Of a stretch of DNA of 64,000 bases, positions 17,762 to 27,213 are shown piece by piece. The stretch covers positions 219,339-283,338 of the forward strand of contig NZ_JAAIXZ010000007.1 of assembly GCF_010894435.1 (NCBI RefSeq), read 5' to 3'. Within the stretch, counting starts at the first letter, position 1; each line of letters begins with the position of its first letter. The notes below the pieces were generated by a model, which searched no databases, was not told the DNA's origin, and saw only the letters and a program-made list of their open reading frames with translations. The stretch comes from Pyxidicoccus trucidator (lineage in GTDB: Bacteria > Myxococcota > Myxococcia > Myxococcales > Myxococcaceae). A program made the translations under genes and the position numbers.

Positions 17762-19069
17762 ATGCGTGGTGTGACTCGGGCCCTGCTTGCCTCCTTGCTG
17801 CTCCTGGCCGTGGGGCTCTCCCCGCGCGCGGAGGCCTTCTCCGTCGAGGACCACCGCGCGCTCACCCAGGCGGCCCTCGACTCGGCTGCCGCGGCGGGTG
17901 GGGCGGCGGGGCTCGCGGAGCACCGGGAGTCCGTGCTGCACGGGGCCACCGCGGAGGACCTCAACCTCCACGTGAAGTGGACCGGCTGGCACCACTTCTA
18001 CCGGCCGGAGGGGCACGTCTACTCGTCCCTGCGCGAGGGCTCGGACGCGCGCGTGCGGGACTTGTGGGACGAGGCGCTGGATGCGGCCCGTTACGGAGAC
18101 ATGGCCCGCGCGTGGGACAGGGCGGGGCACCTCGCTCACCACCTGCAGGACATGGCGTCGCCGCCGCACGTGGTGCCGGTGATGCACGGCCTGGGGGACG
18201 GCTTCGAGGACATTGGCGCTCGCGCCGCGCTGGGACGGCGGCCCCAGCGCGAGGTGGCTCCCCTCTCCGGTGCCGAGGCGCAGCTCGCCCTGGCTCGCGA
18301 GACGCTGGAGGCGGTGCGCTCGCAGACCCTGTCCACCCGGGAGGGCGCGGTGATTCCGTGGAGCGCCTTCTGGGCCGAGCCGGAGGCCGGGACGCCGGGC
18401 GCCTTCGGGGCCTATGGCGCCGTGGGCAATGCGTTCGGCCAGTCCGAGGTTCGCTGGCGGGGGCGCCTGCACCCGGTGGACTCCGCCAGCGTCGACGCCT
18501 TCATGGATGCCCGCGTCGCCTCCGCCGTCGCGTACACCCGGGCCTTCCTCGAGTGGGCCGCCGCGCGGTTCGAGGCCGTGTCGGCGCCGGACTCGCCGGG
18601 CCTGTTGCTCCGGGGCTTCCGGCCTCCTCCCGAGCTGTCGCTGCAGGGGCTGGGGGGACTGTCGCGGGACTCGCGCGGCACGGCCCCCGTCGCGGGCCTG
18701 CGGGCCACGCTGCCGATGCCCCATGCGCTGACGCTGTCGGTGGACTGGACGCGGGGGCTGGAGGGGGGCGCACGGCCCCGGCCTTCGGGCGGGTGGGCGC
18801 TGGCCGTGCAGTCTCCGCCGCTGCTGGCGTGGCGGCCCGGGTACCGGTTTGGCGTGGACCTGCGGGCCTCCCTGGGTGTGGGCCTGGTCTCTTGGGAGGG
18901 GGGCTCGCGCCTCGGCGTGCCCGTGGGGCTGCGCGCCCATGTGTCCCTGGGCGGCCCCTTCGTCGCCAGCACCGAGGTGCTCTACCAGGGGGTGCGCCCT
19001 CCCGGCGCGGCCTGGGGCCATGGCGTGTCGTGGACGGTGGGCTTCGGGGTGGCGCTGGGCGACAGGTGA
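17762..19069 (+). CDS. Secreted phospholipase C / P1-nuclease-fold zinc protein
   Basis: A 435-residue protein with a signal peptide (ALLASLLLLAVGLSPRAEA). The mature N-terminal half has features of the zinc-dependent phospholipase C/P1 nuclease fold: DHRALTQAAL near the N terminus, then WHHFYRPEGH, and AGHLAHHLQDMASPPHVVP around residues 120-138, where the His and Asp residues would bind zinc. The C-terminal ~170 residues are beta-rich with alternating residues (YRFGVDLRASLGVGLVSW, WGHGVSWTVGFGVALGD) and look like a partial barrel or surface domain. A 73-bp internal segment (18397-18469) recurs at 27743. A strong hairpin sits 10 bp upstream of the ATG and no clear ribosome-binding site is seen; a GTG at 17771 is an alternative start. 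The substrate is unknown. Confidence 0.72.
   Translation: MRGVTRALLASLLLLAVGLSPRAEAFSVEDHRALTQAALDSAAAAGGAAGLAEHRESVLHGATAEDLNLHVKWTGWHHFYRPEGHVYSSLREGSDARVRDLWDEALDAARYGDMARAWDRAGHLAHHLQDMASPPHVVPVMHGLGDGFEDIGARAALGRRPQREVAPLSGAEAQLALARETLEAVRSQTLSTREGAVIPWSAFWAEPEAGTPGAFGAYGAVGNAFGQSEVRWRGRLHPVDSASVDAFMDARVASAVAYTRAFLEWAAARFEAVSAPDSPGLLLRGFRPPPELSLQGLGGLSRDSRGTAPVAGLRATLPMPHALTLSVDWTRGLEGGARPRPSGGWALAVQSPPLLAWRPGYRFGVDLRASLGVGLVSWEGGSRLGVPVGLRAHVSLGGPFVASTEVLYQGVRPPGAAWGHGVSWTVGFGVALGDR
18397..18469 (+). repeat. 73-bp segment duplicated at 27743-27815
   Basis: This internal piece of the phospholipase-like gene recurs in direct orientation at 27743-27815 with three mismatches by eye (two adjacent near the middle of the first third, one near the end). 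This copy is in frame inside an intact gene, so it is likely the parent. Confidence 0.85.
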
Positions 19070-19175
19070 GGCCCGCCGCCGGGCCCCGGTGCCCCGCCCG
19101 GGAATGGAAATTCCGCCGCGCGGTTCCCTGCCTGCTCCCCCCCGAGCGCTCCAAGTCCCCCTGGAGCCGCCACTC

Positions 19176-20387
19176 ATGTCCTCCTCTCGCAGGAAGTTCC
19201 TGCAGTACTCCCTCGCGGGCGCGTCACTGCTCGCGCTCGGCCCTACGGCCCTGGCCGCTCCCTCCAACAAGGGCGCCGCGCCGAAGAAGGGCGCGAAGAA
19301 GAAGATTCTCATCCTCGGAGGCACCGGCTTCCTCGGCCCCGCCGTGGTGCAGGCGGCCCAGGCTCGCGGGCACTCGCTGACGCTCTTCAACCGCGGCAAG
19401 ACGCGCCCGGAGTTGTTCCCCAACGTGGAGAAGCTGCGCGGGGACAGGGACCCGGCCAAGGGCGAGGGCCTCAAGGCACTCAAGGGCCGCAAGTTCGACG
19501 CCGTGGTGGACACGTCCGGCTACTACCCGCGCATCGTCCGCGCCTCCGCGGAGCTGCTGGCGCCCAACGTGAAGCAGTACCTCTTCATCTCCAGCGTCTC
19601 CGCCTACGCCAGCGACAAGACGGCCGGCGAGGACGAGAGCGGCCCCACCGCGAAGATGGCCGACCCCACGCTGGAGACGATGGGCAAGGACTACGAGTTC
19701 TACGGCGCCCTCAAGCGACTGTGCGAGGAGGCCGCCGAGGCCGCGCTCCCGGGCCGCGTCGCCAACGTGCGGCCGGGCTACATCGTCGGCCCCGAGGACC
19801 GCTCGGACCGCTTCACGTACTGGCCGGTGCGCTTCGACCGGGGCGGGGAGATGCTCGCTCCGGGCACGCCGAATGACCCGCTGCAAATCATCGACGTGCG
19901 CGACCTGGCCGAGTGGCTGGTGCTGCTCATCGAAGGCAACACGAATGGCGTCTTCAACGCCGTGGGGCCGGGGCACGCGTGGACGATGGGCGCCATGCTC
20001 GACACGTGCCGGCAGGTGTCCGGGAAGGACACGAAGGTGACGTGGATGCCCGCGGACTGGCTGGAGAAGCAGGGGGAGACGGGCGATGTCAGCCTCCCCA
20101 TCTACATGCCGCCTGCGGGCAACAGCGCGGGCACGCACCTGCGCAGCAATGCGAAGGCGGTGAAGACGGGGCTCAAGTTCCGCCCCGTGGACGTCACCGT
20201 CCGCGACACGCTGGCGTACTTCAAGAGCCTGCCCGAGGAGCGCCGGAACAAGATGCGCGCGGGGCTGACTCCGGAGCGCGAGGCGGAGCTGCTCACGCTG
20301 TGGGCGAAGGCGCTGGCCGACGGGAAGAACACGCCCGCGACTCCCTCGGCGCCTGCCGCTCCGGCGGCTTCCGGCAAGGGCGGGTAG
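19176..20387 (+). CDS. Tat-exported NAD-dependent epimerase/dehydratase-like protein
   Basis: A 403-residue protein. It opens SSRRKFLQYSLAGAS, a twin-arginine export signal (RRKFLQ), so it probably folds with its cofactor and is exported. The Rossmann fold follows directly: KILILGGTGFLGPAVVQAA (GxxGxxG), then FDAVVDTSGYYPRIV and YLFISSVSAYASD. The usual YxxxK is replaced by a FYGALKRLCEEA arrangement that retains Tyr and Lys. It resembles atypical SDR5/isoflavone-reductase-like epimerases. The C-terminal ~45 residues are Ala/Pro-rich. It lies 106 bp after the phospholipase-like gene on the same strand. The substrate, probably an NDP-sugar or other nucleotide-linked compound, is unknown, and the exported location is unusual for the family. 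Confidence 0.82.
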   Translation: MSSSRRKFLQYSLAGASLLALGPTALAAPSNKGAAPKKGAKKKILILGGTGFLGPAVVQAAQARGHSLTLFNRGKTRPELFPNVEKLRGDRDPAKGEGLKALKGRKFDAVVDTSGYYPRIVRASAELLAPNVKQYLFISSVSAYASDKTAGEDESGPTAKMADPTLETMGKDYEFYGALKRLCEEAAEAALPGRVANVRPGYIVGPEDRSDRFTYWPVRFDRGGEMLAPGTPNDPLQIIDVRDLAEWLVLLIEGNTNGVFNAVGPGHAWTMGAMLDTCRQVSGKDTKVTWMPADWLEKQGETGDVSLPIYMPPAGNSAGTHLRSNAKAVKTGLKFRPVDVTVRDTLAYFKSLPEERRNKMRAGLTPEREAELLTLWAKALADGKNTPATPSAPAAPAASGKGG

Positions 20388-20413
20388 GGGAGGTGTCGTC
20401 GCGACGGGCGGCC

Positions 20414-20435
20414 GGGCCCCTGGCATCGGGGGCCC
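20414..20435. terminator. Stem-loop between convergent genes
   Basis: GGGCCCC (20414-20420) and GGGGCCC (20429-20435) can pair across an 8-nt loop. It sits in the 87-bp gap between the convergent epimerase-like and kinase genes, so it may serve both directions. There is no T-run. Confidence 0.45.
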
Positions 20436-20474
20436 CTGCCTGGCGGCCGGGCGCGCGGGGCCCCCCGAGACGCG

Positions 20475-23400
20475 CTAATGCAACCGGGCTTGCAGCGACT
20501 TGACCCACGCCATCCGGCCGTTCCGCGTCCGGGCCTGCTCGAGTGTGGCGCGTGCGCCTGCGAGGTCCCCCGACGCGGCGAGCACGTGGCCGCGGAGGGC
20601 GAGGAGGCGCGGGTCCTCCGGCATGAAGGTCAGGGACTTGTCGATGGCGGCGCGCGCCCGGGCGAGGTCGGCCGCCAGCGGCGAGGGCCGCGCGAGCACG
20701 ACCTCCGTCTCGAGGCGCCAGCCGTCGGGGCTGCTCGCATCCTCCGCCTTCATGAGCTGCGCGTACCGGTCGGCGGCGGTGAGCGCCGGGAGGGGGTCGA
20801 GGCCGCGGCCGGCCAGCCACGCCGCGCGGTGCAGCTCGACCTCCGCCATCCGGCCCCGCATCGCCGGGTAGACCCCGGCCTTCACCACCTTCTCGAGCAG
20901 CGGCCAGGCCCGGGCGAGCTCAGGCCCGGGGTCCCGTCCCGCCAGCACCGCGGCCTGGACCTCGAGCACCTCGAGCTCGGCGAGCTGGGCGGCGGCGATG
21001 ATGTCGGTGTCGAGGCGCGTCCGCAGCATCGCGGCCCAGGGAGCCACCGCGGCCAGCGCGGCGTCTGGCCCCCGTCCCTCGAGGAGCACGGACTCGGCCC
21101 AGAGGACTGCAACCTGCACGCCGAAGCCGGCGAGCGCCGACTGGCCCTCGCCCCTCGAGAAGGCCTCGCCGATGATGAGGGCCGCCTCCGCGAAGCGCGC
21201 GTCGGCCGCCTCGCCGGCCGCCCAGCGCCGGGTGGCGTCCTCGCGGATTGCCTGGGCGAGCATGATGCGCGACACGATGGGGCGGTCTCCAATCTCCGCC
21301 ACCCGGCGCGCCGCGACGAGCGCCGCCTCGATGTCCTTGGTCGAGTCGCCGCCGCGGATGCCGGTGGTCTCGGCGCGGTCCGTGTACATCTGCGAGAGCA
21401 GCGAGGGGGGGATGCTCGACTCGGGAGAGAGCTCGCCCGCGCGCGTCGCCGCCGCGATGCCCTTCTCCCAGGCCCAGCCCACCTCGTAATGGGCATCGCG
21501 CAGCTCGCGAGCGTAATTGAGGCACGCCCAGGCGAGCCGCTCCCATGCGGAGCGGTTCGCCGGCGCGGCCCGCGTCGCGGCGTCAGCGGAGGTGACCGCG
21601 GCGAGCAGGCCCGGGCCCGGGTCGGTGCCGAGCATGCGTGCGAGCCGCCCCTTCTCCGCGAAAATCTCGGAGCGAACGACCAGCAGGTCCGGGTCCCTCG
21701 GGTCCAGGGCGAGCCCCTCGGCGAGGACCGCGAGCGCCGGTTCGAAGCGGTCGGCGCGGATCGGCTCGCGCTGCTGGCGGACCATGCCCTCGTGCAAGAG
21801 CGCCTGGGCGAGCAGGAGGCGGGGGCGGGGGGCGCTGCGTCCAATCTCCGCCGCGCGCCGGAGCGCCGGGAGGGCCTCGGCGAGGGGCGTGAGCGTCCCG
21901 TCATGGTCTCGCGTCTCGTAGACCTCGAGGGAGCGGCGCAGCCAGGCCTCGCCCTCGAGGGTGCTCGCCTCGAGCGGGTCGGCCCCGGCCTCGCGCGCCC
22001 GCCGGGCGAGCGCGGCGGCGTCGGCATGGCGCTCCTCCACGAGCGCGATGCGGGCCTCGAGGAGGTCGCGGTCGGCGTCAGTCGTGCCGGGGACGAGTCG
22101 CAGGCGCGCGACGGCGGGCTCGCGGAAGCGCGCCCGGAGCGCGGCGATGCGGCCTTCCTTCCGCTTCGGGTCGTCGATGCGCGGGAGCTGCGCGCGCTCG
22201 CGCGCGTAGCGCTCGCCGTCCAGCAGGCCGAGCGCGAGCGCCGCCTCGGGGTGATGGAACCCGAGCGTCCACGCCCGCTCGAGCGCCTCGCGGGCCGGGT
22301 CGGCGTCATGGAGGAGCTGGAGGCCGCGCCCGATGGCGAAGGCCCGCGCGGCCGCTCCGGCGCTGCCGTCCGCGCGCCGCAGCCCGTCCACGGTGGAGCG
22401 GATGGCCGCGTACACCGGCGAGAGGTCGTGCGCGGGCGACAGGTGCGCGATGCGCATCGCGCTCTCCATTCGCTGCGCCTCGGCGCCCAGCCGCGCGGCC
22501 TCGAGCGCGTCCAGGCCCGCCCGCCGCTCTGCGAACGCGGCCCACGCCACGCCGAGCACCACCGCCGCCGCCGCCACGGCGGCGGCGCGCGCCGCCACCG
22601 GGTTGCGCCGCGCCCACTTGGTGGCGCGGTAGGCGAGCGTCGGCGGCCGCGCCAGCACCGGCTCGCTGCGCTGGAAGCGGCCGAGGTCCTCGGCGAACGC
22701 GAGCGCCGAGGGGTAGCGCGCGGCCGGTTCCCGCTCCATCGCGCACGCGGCCACGAGCGCCAGCTCGCGGGGGACCGCGGCGCCGAGGGCCGGCGGCTCA
22801 TCGGCGAGGATGCGGCGGAGCAGGCTCGCTGGCTCGGAGCGCCCCGTCGCCTCGGCGAGCCCGTGGAACGGCGGGTGCCCGGCGAGCACCGCGTAGAGGG
22901 TGGCGCCGAGCGCATAGACGTCGGCGCGGAAGTCCACCGGGCCCGCGCTGGCGAGCTGCTCGGGGGCCATGTACTCGAGCGTGCCCGCCGGAAAGCCGGA
23001 GTGGGTGAGCCCGCCCTCCTCACCGCGGGCGAGGCCGAAGTCACCGAGCCTCGCCAGCGGCACGCCCGGCCCCTCCTCCACCAGCACGTTGTCGGGCTTC
23101 ACGTCGCGGTGCACGAGCCCCTGGCGGTGGGCGGCGTCGAGCCCGAGGGCCGCCTGGCGCACCAGCTCGACCCGGGTGGCGAGCGTGAGGCCCGCGGCGA
23201 GGTCCGCGAGCGTCTTCCCCTCGACGAGCTGGAGCACGAGGCACGCGCGGCCCTCCAGCGAGCCGACCGCGTGCACGCGGACCACGTTCTCGTGCTCCAC
23301 CCGCGCCTGCAGCCGCGCCTCGAGGACGAGCCGCTCAGTCTCGCGAGGGTCGTCGCCGCGCAGGAACTTCACCGCCACCGCGCGCTCAAGCGTGGAGTCA

Positions 23401-23489
23401 AAGGCGCGGTGGACGTGGCCCATCCCGCCCTCCCCGAGCAGCCCCTTGAGCACGACGCGTCCGTCCAGCGGCTGCAGCTCCACCGTCAT
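20475..23489 (-). CDS. Membrane Ser/Thr protein kinase with helical-repeat sensor region
   Basis: A 1004-residue protein. Residues 1-275 are a eukaryote-like kinase with all key motifs: the Gly-rich loop GEGGMGHVHRAF, Lys41 (VAVKFL), HRDVKPDN (127-134), DFG (150-152) and a GTLEYMAPEQ activation segment. A membrane span follows at ~299-320 (Ala/Val-rich). The remaining ~680 residues are Ala/Leu/Arg/Glu-rich helices with TPR-like periodicity, probably outside the cytoplasm. It should be an active kinase relaying an envelope or metabolic signal. Its ATG overlaps the stop of the upstream MocR-type regulator by 4 bp (ATGA), so the two are translationally coupled, which suggests the regulator is a substrate or partner. 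Leu CTC and Ala-Ser GCG-AGC are more frequent here than in neighbouring genes. Confidence 0.9.
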   Translation of the reverse strand: MTVELQPLDGRVVLKGLLGEGGMGHVHRAFDSTLERAVAVKFLRGDDPRETERLVLEARLQARVEHENVVRVHAVGSLEGRACLVLQLVEGKTLADLAAGLTLATRVELVRQAALGLDAAHRQGLVHRDVKPDNVLVEEGPGVPLARLGDFGLARGEEGGLTHSGFPAGTLEYMAPEQLASAGPVDFRADVYALGATLYAVLAGHPPFHGLAEATGRSEPASLLRRILADEPPALGAAVPRELALVAACAMEREPAARYPSALAFAEDLGRFQRSEPVLARPPTLAYRATKWARRNPVAARAAAVAAAAVVLGVAWAAFAERRAGLDALEAARLGAEAQRMESAMRIAHLSPAHDLSPVYAAIRSTVDGLRRADGSAGAAARAFAIGRGLQLLHDADPAREALERAWTLGFHHPEAALALGLLDGERYARERAQLPRIDDPKRKEGRIAALRARFREPAVARLRLVPGTTDADRDLLEARIALVEERHADAAALARRAREAGADPLEASTLEGEAWLRRSLEVYETRDHDGTLTPLAEALPALRRAAEIGRSAPRPRLLLAQALLHEGMVRQQREPIRADRFEPALAVLAEGLALDPRDPDLLVVRSEIFAEKGRLARMLGTDPGPGLLAAVTSADAATRAAPANRSAWERLAWACLNYARELRDAHYEVGWAWEKGIAAATRAGELSPESSIPPSLLSQMYTDRAETTGIRGGDSTKDIEAALVAARRVAEIGDRPIVSRIMLAQAIREDATRRWAAGEAADARFAEAALIIGEAFSRGEGQSALAGFGVQVAVLWAESVLLEGRGPDAALAAVAPWAAMLRTRLDTDIIAAAQLAELEVLEVQAAVLAGRDPGPELARAWPLLEKVVKAGVYPAMRGRMAEVELHRAAWLAGRGLDPLPALTAADRYAQLMKAEDASSPDGWRLETEVVLARPSPLAADLARARAAIDKSLTFMPEDPRLLALRGHVLAASGDLAGARATLEQARTRNGRMAWVKSLQARLH

Positions 23490-24991
23490 CGCCCCTCCGG
23501 GAGGGCCTCGCCCATACGCCGCGCGACCTCGACCAGCTCCGCGTCGCCGTAGTTGGAGAACCCGATGCGCAGCCCCGGGACGGCGCCGCCGTCGAAGGCG
23601 AACTGCCGGCCGGCCTGGAAGGCGACCCCGCGCTCGAGGCCGCGCCGCGCCCAGGCGTCCACGTCGAGCCCCTCTCGCGTGCGGGCCCACAGGGCGAGGC
23701 CGCCCGTGGGCGGGTCGAAGGTGAGCGCGGCGCCGAGGTGCTCCGAGAGCGCGTTCGCGAGCACGTCGCGGCGGTGGCGGTAGACGGGGTGCATGCGGTT
23801 GAGGTGGCGCTCAATCTCGCCGTCCTCGAGCAGCTCCGCCATCGCCCGCTCGAGCGCGGGGTCACCGTGGCGGTCGAGGGCGTCGCGGGCGGAGCGCAGC
23901 TGCGCCACGAGCGGCGCGGGCGCGTGGACGAAGCCGAGGCGGAGCCCGGGGCTGAAGATTTTCGAGAGGGAGCCCACCAGCACCACCACGCCCGCGCGGT
24001 CCTCCGCGGCGAGCGGCAGGGGCAGCGTTCCTTCGAACTGGAACTCGGCGTCGTGCTCGGACTCCAGCACGGCGAATCGGTGGCGCGCCGCGAGGGCGAG
24101 CAGCCGCGCCCGGCGCTCCGGCGAGAGCGCGACCACCGAGGGGTATTGGCGCACCGGGGTGATGAGCACCGCGCGCAGCTGCTCCGTCGAGAGGAGCCGC
24201 TCGAGGGCGTCCACGTCAAGCCCCTGGGCGTCCACCGGCACCGGCAGGCAGCGCGCGCCGGCGCGGGCGCACGCCTCCCACGCGTCCCGCGCGCCGAGCG
24301 CCTCGACCGCCACCGCGTCGCCTGGCCCGAGCAGGGCGTGGGCAACGAGGGCCAGCGGCAGCTGCCCGCCGCGGGTGACCACCAGGCGCTCAGGCGCGGC
24401 GGCGACGCCGCGGGCCGCGCGCAGCGTGCGCGCGAGCGCCTCGCGCAGGGCGGGGTGGCCCTGCGGGTCGTCCACCGCGAGCGTGCCGCGCGGGTTCACC
24501 GTGAGCGCGCGGCGGTAGGCCCGCGCGAGCGCGGCGCCAGGCAGGAGGCGCGGGTCGGGGTTGCCGGTGGCGACGCGGAGCAGATTGCGGGCGGCGTCGG
24601 GCACCGCGGCGTCGGCGGGCCGGCGGAGGTCGAAGCCCATGCCGGCGCCCGTGAGCTCCGCCGCGGGCCCGGGCGGAGTCTCTGAGGCGCCCGGAAGGCG
24701 CCGCGGCGGCGTGGGTGCGACGGTGCTCCCTTCGCCCGGCGCCGCCACCAGCCAGCCCTCGTCGGCGAGCTCGCGGTAGGCGGCCATCACCGTGTTGCGG
24801 GACACGCCCAGCCCCTGCGCGAGCGTGCGGTAGCCCGGGAGCGCGTCGCCGGGCCGGAACCGGCCGCGGTGAATCTCGGACATGAGCGCATGCGCAATCT
24901 GCAGGTAGACCGGGCGGTTGGAGCGCGGGTCGAGGGTGATGGTGGGGATGCCGGGGGGCACGGCTGCTCCGGTCGCTGGCGGCGTGGCCAC
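23486..24991 (-). CDS. MocR-family regulator (GntR HTH plus aminotransferase domain)
   Basis: A ~501-residue protein of two parts. Residues ~25-95 are a GntR-type winged helix (PVYLQIAHALMSEIHRGRF, RTLAQGLGVSRNTVMAAYRELADEGW). Residues ~130-490 are a fold-type I aminotransferase-like domain with the PLP-binding region VLVGSLSKIFSPGLRLGF (Lys344) and an Asp-containing ESEHDAEF in place of the usual EDDYD. Such proteins sense PLP-linked metabolites and control vitamin B6, GABA or amino-acid genes. The start is uncertain: the frame opens with GTG at 24991 without a clear ribosome-binding site, whereas GTG at 24961 has GGAG 5 nt upstream. It is divergent from the FN3 lipoprotein gene and overlaps the downstream kinase gene by 4 bp. 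The target genes are unknown. Confidence 0.88.
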   Translation of the reverse strand: MATPPATGAAVPPGIPTITLDPRSNRPVYLQIAHALMSEIHRGRFRPGDALPGYRTLAQGLGVSRNTVMAAYRELADEGWLVAAPGEGSTVAPTPPRRLPGASETPPGPAAELTGAGMGFDLRRPADAAVPDAARNLLRVATGNPDPRLLPGAALARAYRRALTVNPRGTLAVDDPQGHPALREALARTLRAARGVAAAPERLVVTRGGQLPLALVAHALLGPGDAVAVEALGARDAWEACARAGARCLPVPVDAQGLDVDALERLLSTEQLRAVLITPVRQYPSVVALSPERRARLLALAARHRFAVLESEHDAEFQFEGTLPLPLAAEDRAGVVVLVGSLSKIFSPGLRLGFVHAPAPLVAQLRSARDALDRHGDPALERAMAELLEDGEIERHLNRMHPVYRHRRDVLANALSEHLGAALTFDPPTGGLALWARTREGLDVDAWARRGLERGVAFQAGRQFAFDGGAVPGLRIGFSNYGDAELVEVARRMGEALPEGR

Positions 24992-25149
24992 AGGATACGT
25001 CGCGGGCGGCCGCTTCGCTCGCAGTGAAGGTGAGCCAGCCTCCTACCCCCACTCAGGGGTGGCCCAGCCGACTTGTCGCCAGTGCACCTCCCCCGTGCCG
25101 CGGGCGAGGGGAATAGTCGGCCTCGCTGTTCCTCTCCACCGGAGTCTCC

Positions 25150-27183
25150 ATGCCTCGCGCCTCGCCCCGCACCTGCCGTGCACTCCTCCTGGTCGCGCTC
25201 GCGGCGCTTGCCGCGTGCGGCGGCGGGTCCACCGACGGGACCGACGATGGAGAAGCAGACAGCGGCCGAGGATTCGCCGGGGACGGAGGAGACGGTGGTG
25301 GAGCAGGCGGCGGCGATGGGGGTGGAGGAGACGGCGGCAGGGGAGACGGCGGCGGGGGAGACGGCGGCGGCGGAGACGGCGGCGGCGTGGCAGCGCCAGC
25401 CGCGCCCACGAACCTCGTCGCGCGGGCCACGAGCTCCCAGGGCGTGGAGCTCACCTGGATGCCGCCGTCCGGAAGCTTCACCGGCTTCGAGGTCGAGCGT
25501 TCCCTTGCGAGCGGCGGGCCCTTCGCGCTCATCGCGAGCCCACCTGCCTCGGCCCTGGGCTACGGCGATACGGGCCTCGCCACCGGGAGCACCTACTTCT
25601 ACCGGGTGCGCGCGGTGAATGGCGCCGCCGCGTCGGCGTTCACCTCCGTCGTGGGTGTGAGCACGGCCGCGGCGGCGCCGCCCAACGCGCCGACCGGCCT
25701 CACCGGCGTGCAGGAGGTGGTTGCCTCCGCCGGCGTGGCGCGGCTCTCCTGGACCGACGCCGCGACCGACGAGACTGCCTACGAGGTGCAGCACTCCAGC
25801 GAGTTCATCTCCTGGGGCTCGACAGTCACGCTCCCCGCGGGCTCGACCGGCTGGGTGCACGAGAGCCCGGTCTTCGGCAGCAACAACTACCGCGTGCGGG
25901 CCGTGAGTGCCGCGGGCGCCTCCGCCTGGGTGCAGGTCGCCGTCTACAACGGCCCCATCGTCATCGCCACGTTGTGCCCGGCCACGGAGGGCACGTCGGC
26001 TTCCGCGCTGTCGCAGACCTCGCTCCGGCTCGGCTGGACCTGGAACATCTGCGGCGGCGTCGCAATCGAGCGCGCGCCGTCCGCCACCGGCCCCTGGGCC
26101 GAGGTGGCCCGCTTCGGCAACTTCGTCTTCGGCGGGCCGCCCAACGGCACGTGGGATGACACGGGCCTCGCGCCGGGCACCCCCTACCACTACCGGTTCC
26201 GCACGCTCCCCCTCTTCGCCCCCTCGCCCTCCGGCGGGCCGCCGTGGTCACCCTCGGGCTACACGGCGCCCGTCTCGGCGACGACGGAGTCGCCTGTCAT
26301 CATCGTCGCCACGCCCACCGGGCTCACCGCGACAGTCACCTCCGCGACGAGCGTGAGCCTCGCCTGGACCGACGTGGCCCAGGACGAGACGGCGTACTCC
26401 GTGGAGTACGCCACCGCGGCGGCGGGGCCCTTCACCGAGGCCTTCCGCCTCGGCGCCAATATGAGCGTGACGAGCGTGAGCGGTCTCACGCCCGCGACGG
26501 CCTATTGGATGCGCGTGCGCGCGGTGAAGGGGACGACGAGCTCCGCGCCCTCCAACGTGGTTTCGTTCACCTCCGCGACCCGCGCCGTGCTGCGCACCAC
26601 CGGTGACGCCACCGTGATGGAGAGCACCGCGCTGCTCGCCAACCAGAATGTGACGCTCCCCTCCGGACCGAATGAGGTGGGCTGCTTCTTCACCTGGACC
26701 ATCGGCCCGGGCGGGCAGGCCCTCTTCCACAACTGTGGTGGTTCGGCGCTCCGGTTCGACACGGCGGCGCTCTCGGGGAGGAACGTGCTCGTGGCGGCGC
26801 TCGTGATGTACCCCTGCGCCCTCGCCCCCCACCCTGTGTCCGACGCGCGCTACCTGGTCCGGGCGCTCGCCGGGCCCTGGAGCCCGTCCACGGTGACCTT
26901 CAACACGCTGCCGCAGGTCTACCCGGCAGGCTCGTGGTGGCTGCCGGCGCCGACGGCCGGCGGCGCGCAGGCCTGGGACGTGACGACCCTCGTGAAGAAC
27001 TGGGCGAGCGGGACCTGGGCCTCGAACGGCCTCTACGTGGGGCAGTCCCCCATCACGGATCGCGTGCCGAGCTGGGGCGGGCAGACCTGGGACAACCAGA
27101 ACCAGGTCACGAGCTACTGCAGCCTCGAGCAGACGGGCGGCTCCATCGACTTCGTCCCGGCCCTGCACGTGGACTACCGGTAA
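25150..27183 (+). CDS. Lipoprotein with Gly/Asp tract, FN3 domains and DNRLRE domain
   Basis: A 677-residue surface lipoprotein. The lipobox ends ALAAC (Cys23). Residues ~43-80 are a low-complexity Gly/Asp tract (repeated GDGGGG). Three to four fibronectin type III domains follow (~85-475), recognisable by APTNLVARATSSQGVELTW, APTGLTGVQEVVASAG and TPTGLTATVTSATSVSLAW, each ending in a YxxRVRAV-type strand. The C-terminal ~180 residues fit a DNRLRE domain (WSPSTVTFNTLPQV, WDVTTLVKNWASGTW). DNRLRE proteins are extracellular and often structural or carbohydrate-associated. GGAG lies 5 nt before the ATG at 25150. It is divergent from the MocR regulator across 158 bp, so it may be a regulator target. 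Leu CTC is frequent, as in the kinase gene. Confidence 0.85.
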   Translation: MPRASPRTCRALLLVALAALAACGGGSTDGTDDGEADSGRGFAGDGGDGGGAGGGDGGGGDGGRGDGGGGDGGGGDGGGVAAPAAPTNLVARATSSQGVELTWMPPSGSFTGFEVERSLASGGPFALIASPPASALGYGDTGLATGSTYFYRVRAVNGAAASAFTSVVGVSTAAAAPPNAPTGLTGVQEVVASAGVARLSWTDAATDETAYEVQHSSEFISWGSTVTLPAGSTGWVHESPVFGSNNYRVRAVSAAGASAWVQVAVYNGPIVIATLCPATEGTSASALSQTSLRLGWTWNICGGVAIERAPSATGPWAEVARFGNFVFGGPPNGTWDDTGLAPGTPYHYRFRTLPLFAPSPSGGPPWSPSGYTAPVSATTESPVIIVATPTGLTATVTSATSVSLAWTDVAQDETAYSVEYATAAAGPFTEAFRLGANMSVTSVSGLTPATAYWMRVRAVKGTTSSAPSNVVSFTSATRAVLRTTGDATVMESTALLANQNVTLPSGPNEVGCFFTWTIGPGGQALFHNCGGSALRFDTAALSGRNVLVAALVMYPCALAPHPVSDARYLVRALAGPWSPSTVTFNTLPQVYPAGSWWLPAPTAGGAQAWDVTTLVKNWASGTWASNGLYVGQSPITDRVPSWGGQTWDNQNQVTSYCSLEQTGGSIDFVPALHVDYR

Positions 27184-27213
27184 GGGGATGGCCCCCCCGG
27201 CGCCGGCACTTCC

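Noticed and set aside
25300-25395. GGCGGNGAC-type repeats as a CRISPR or regulatory repeat
   Set aside because: They encode the Gly/Asp low-complexity linker of the FN3 lipoprotein in frame and have no spacer structure.
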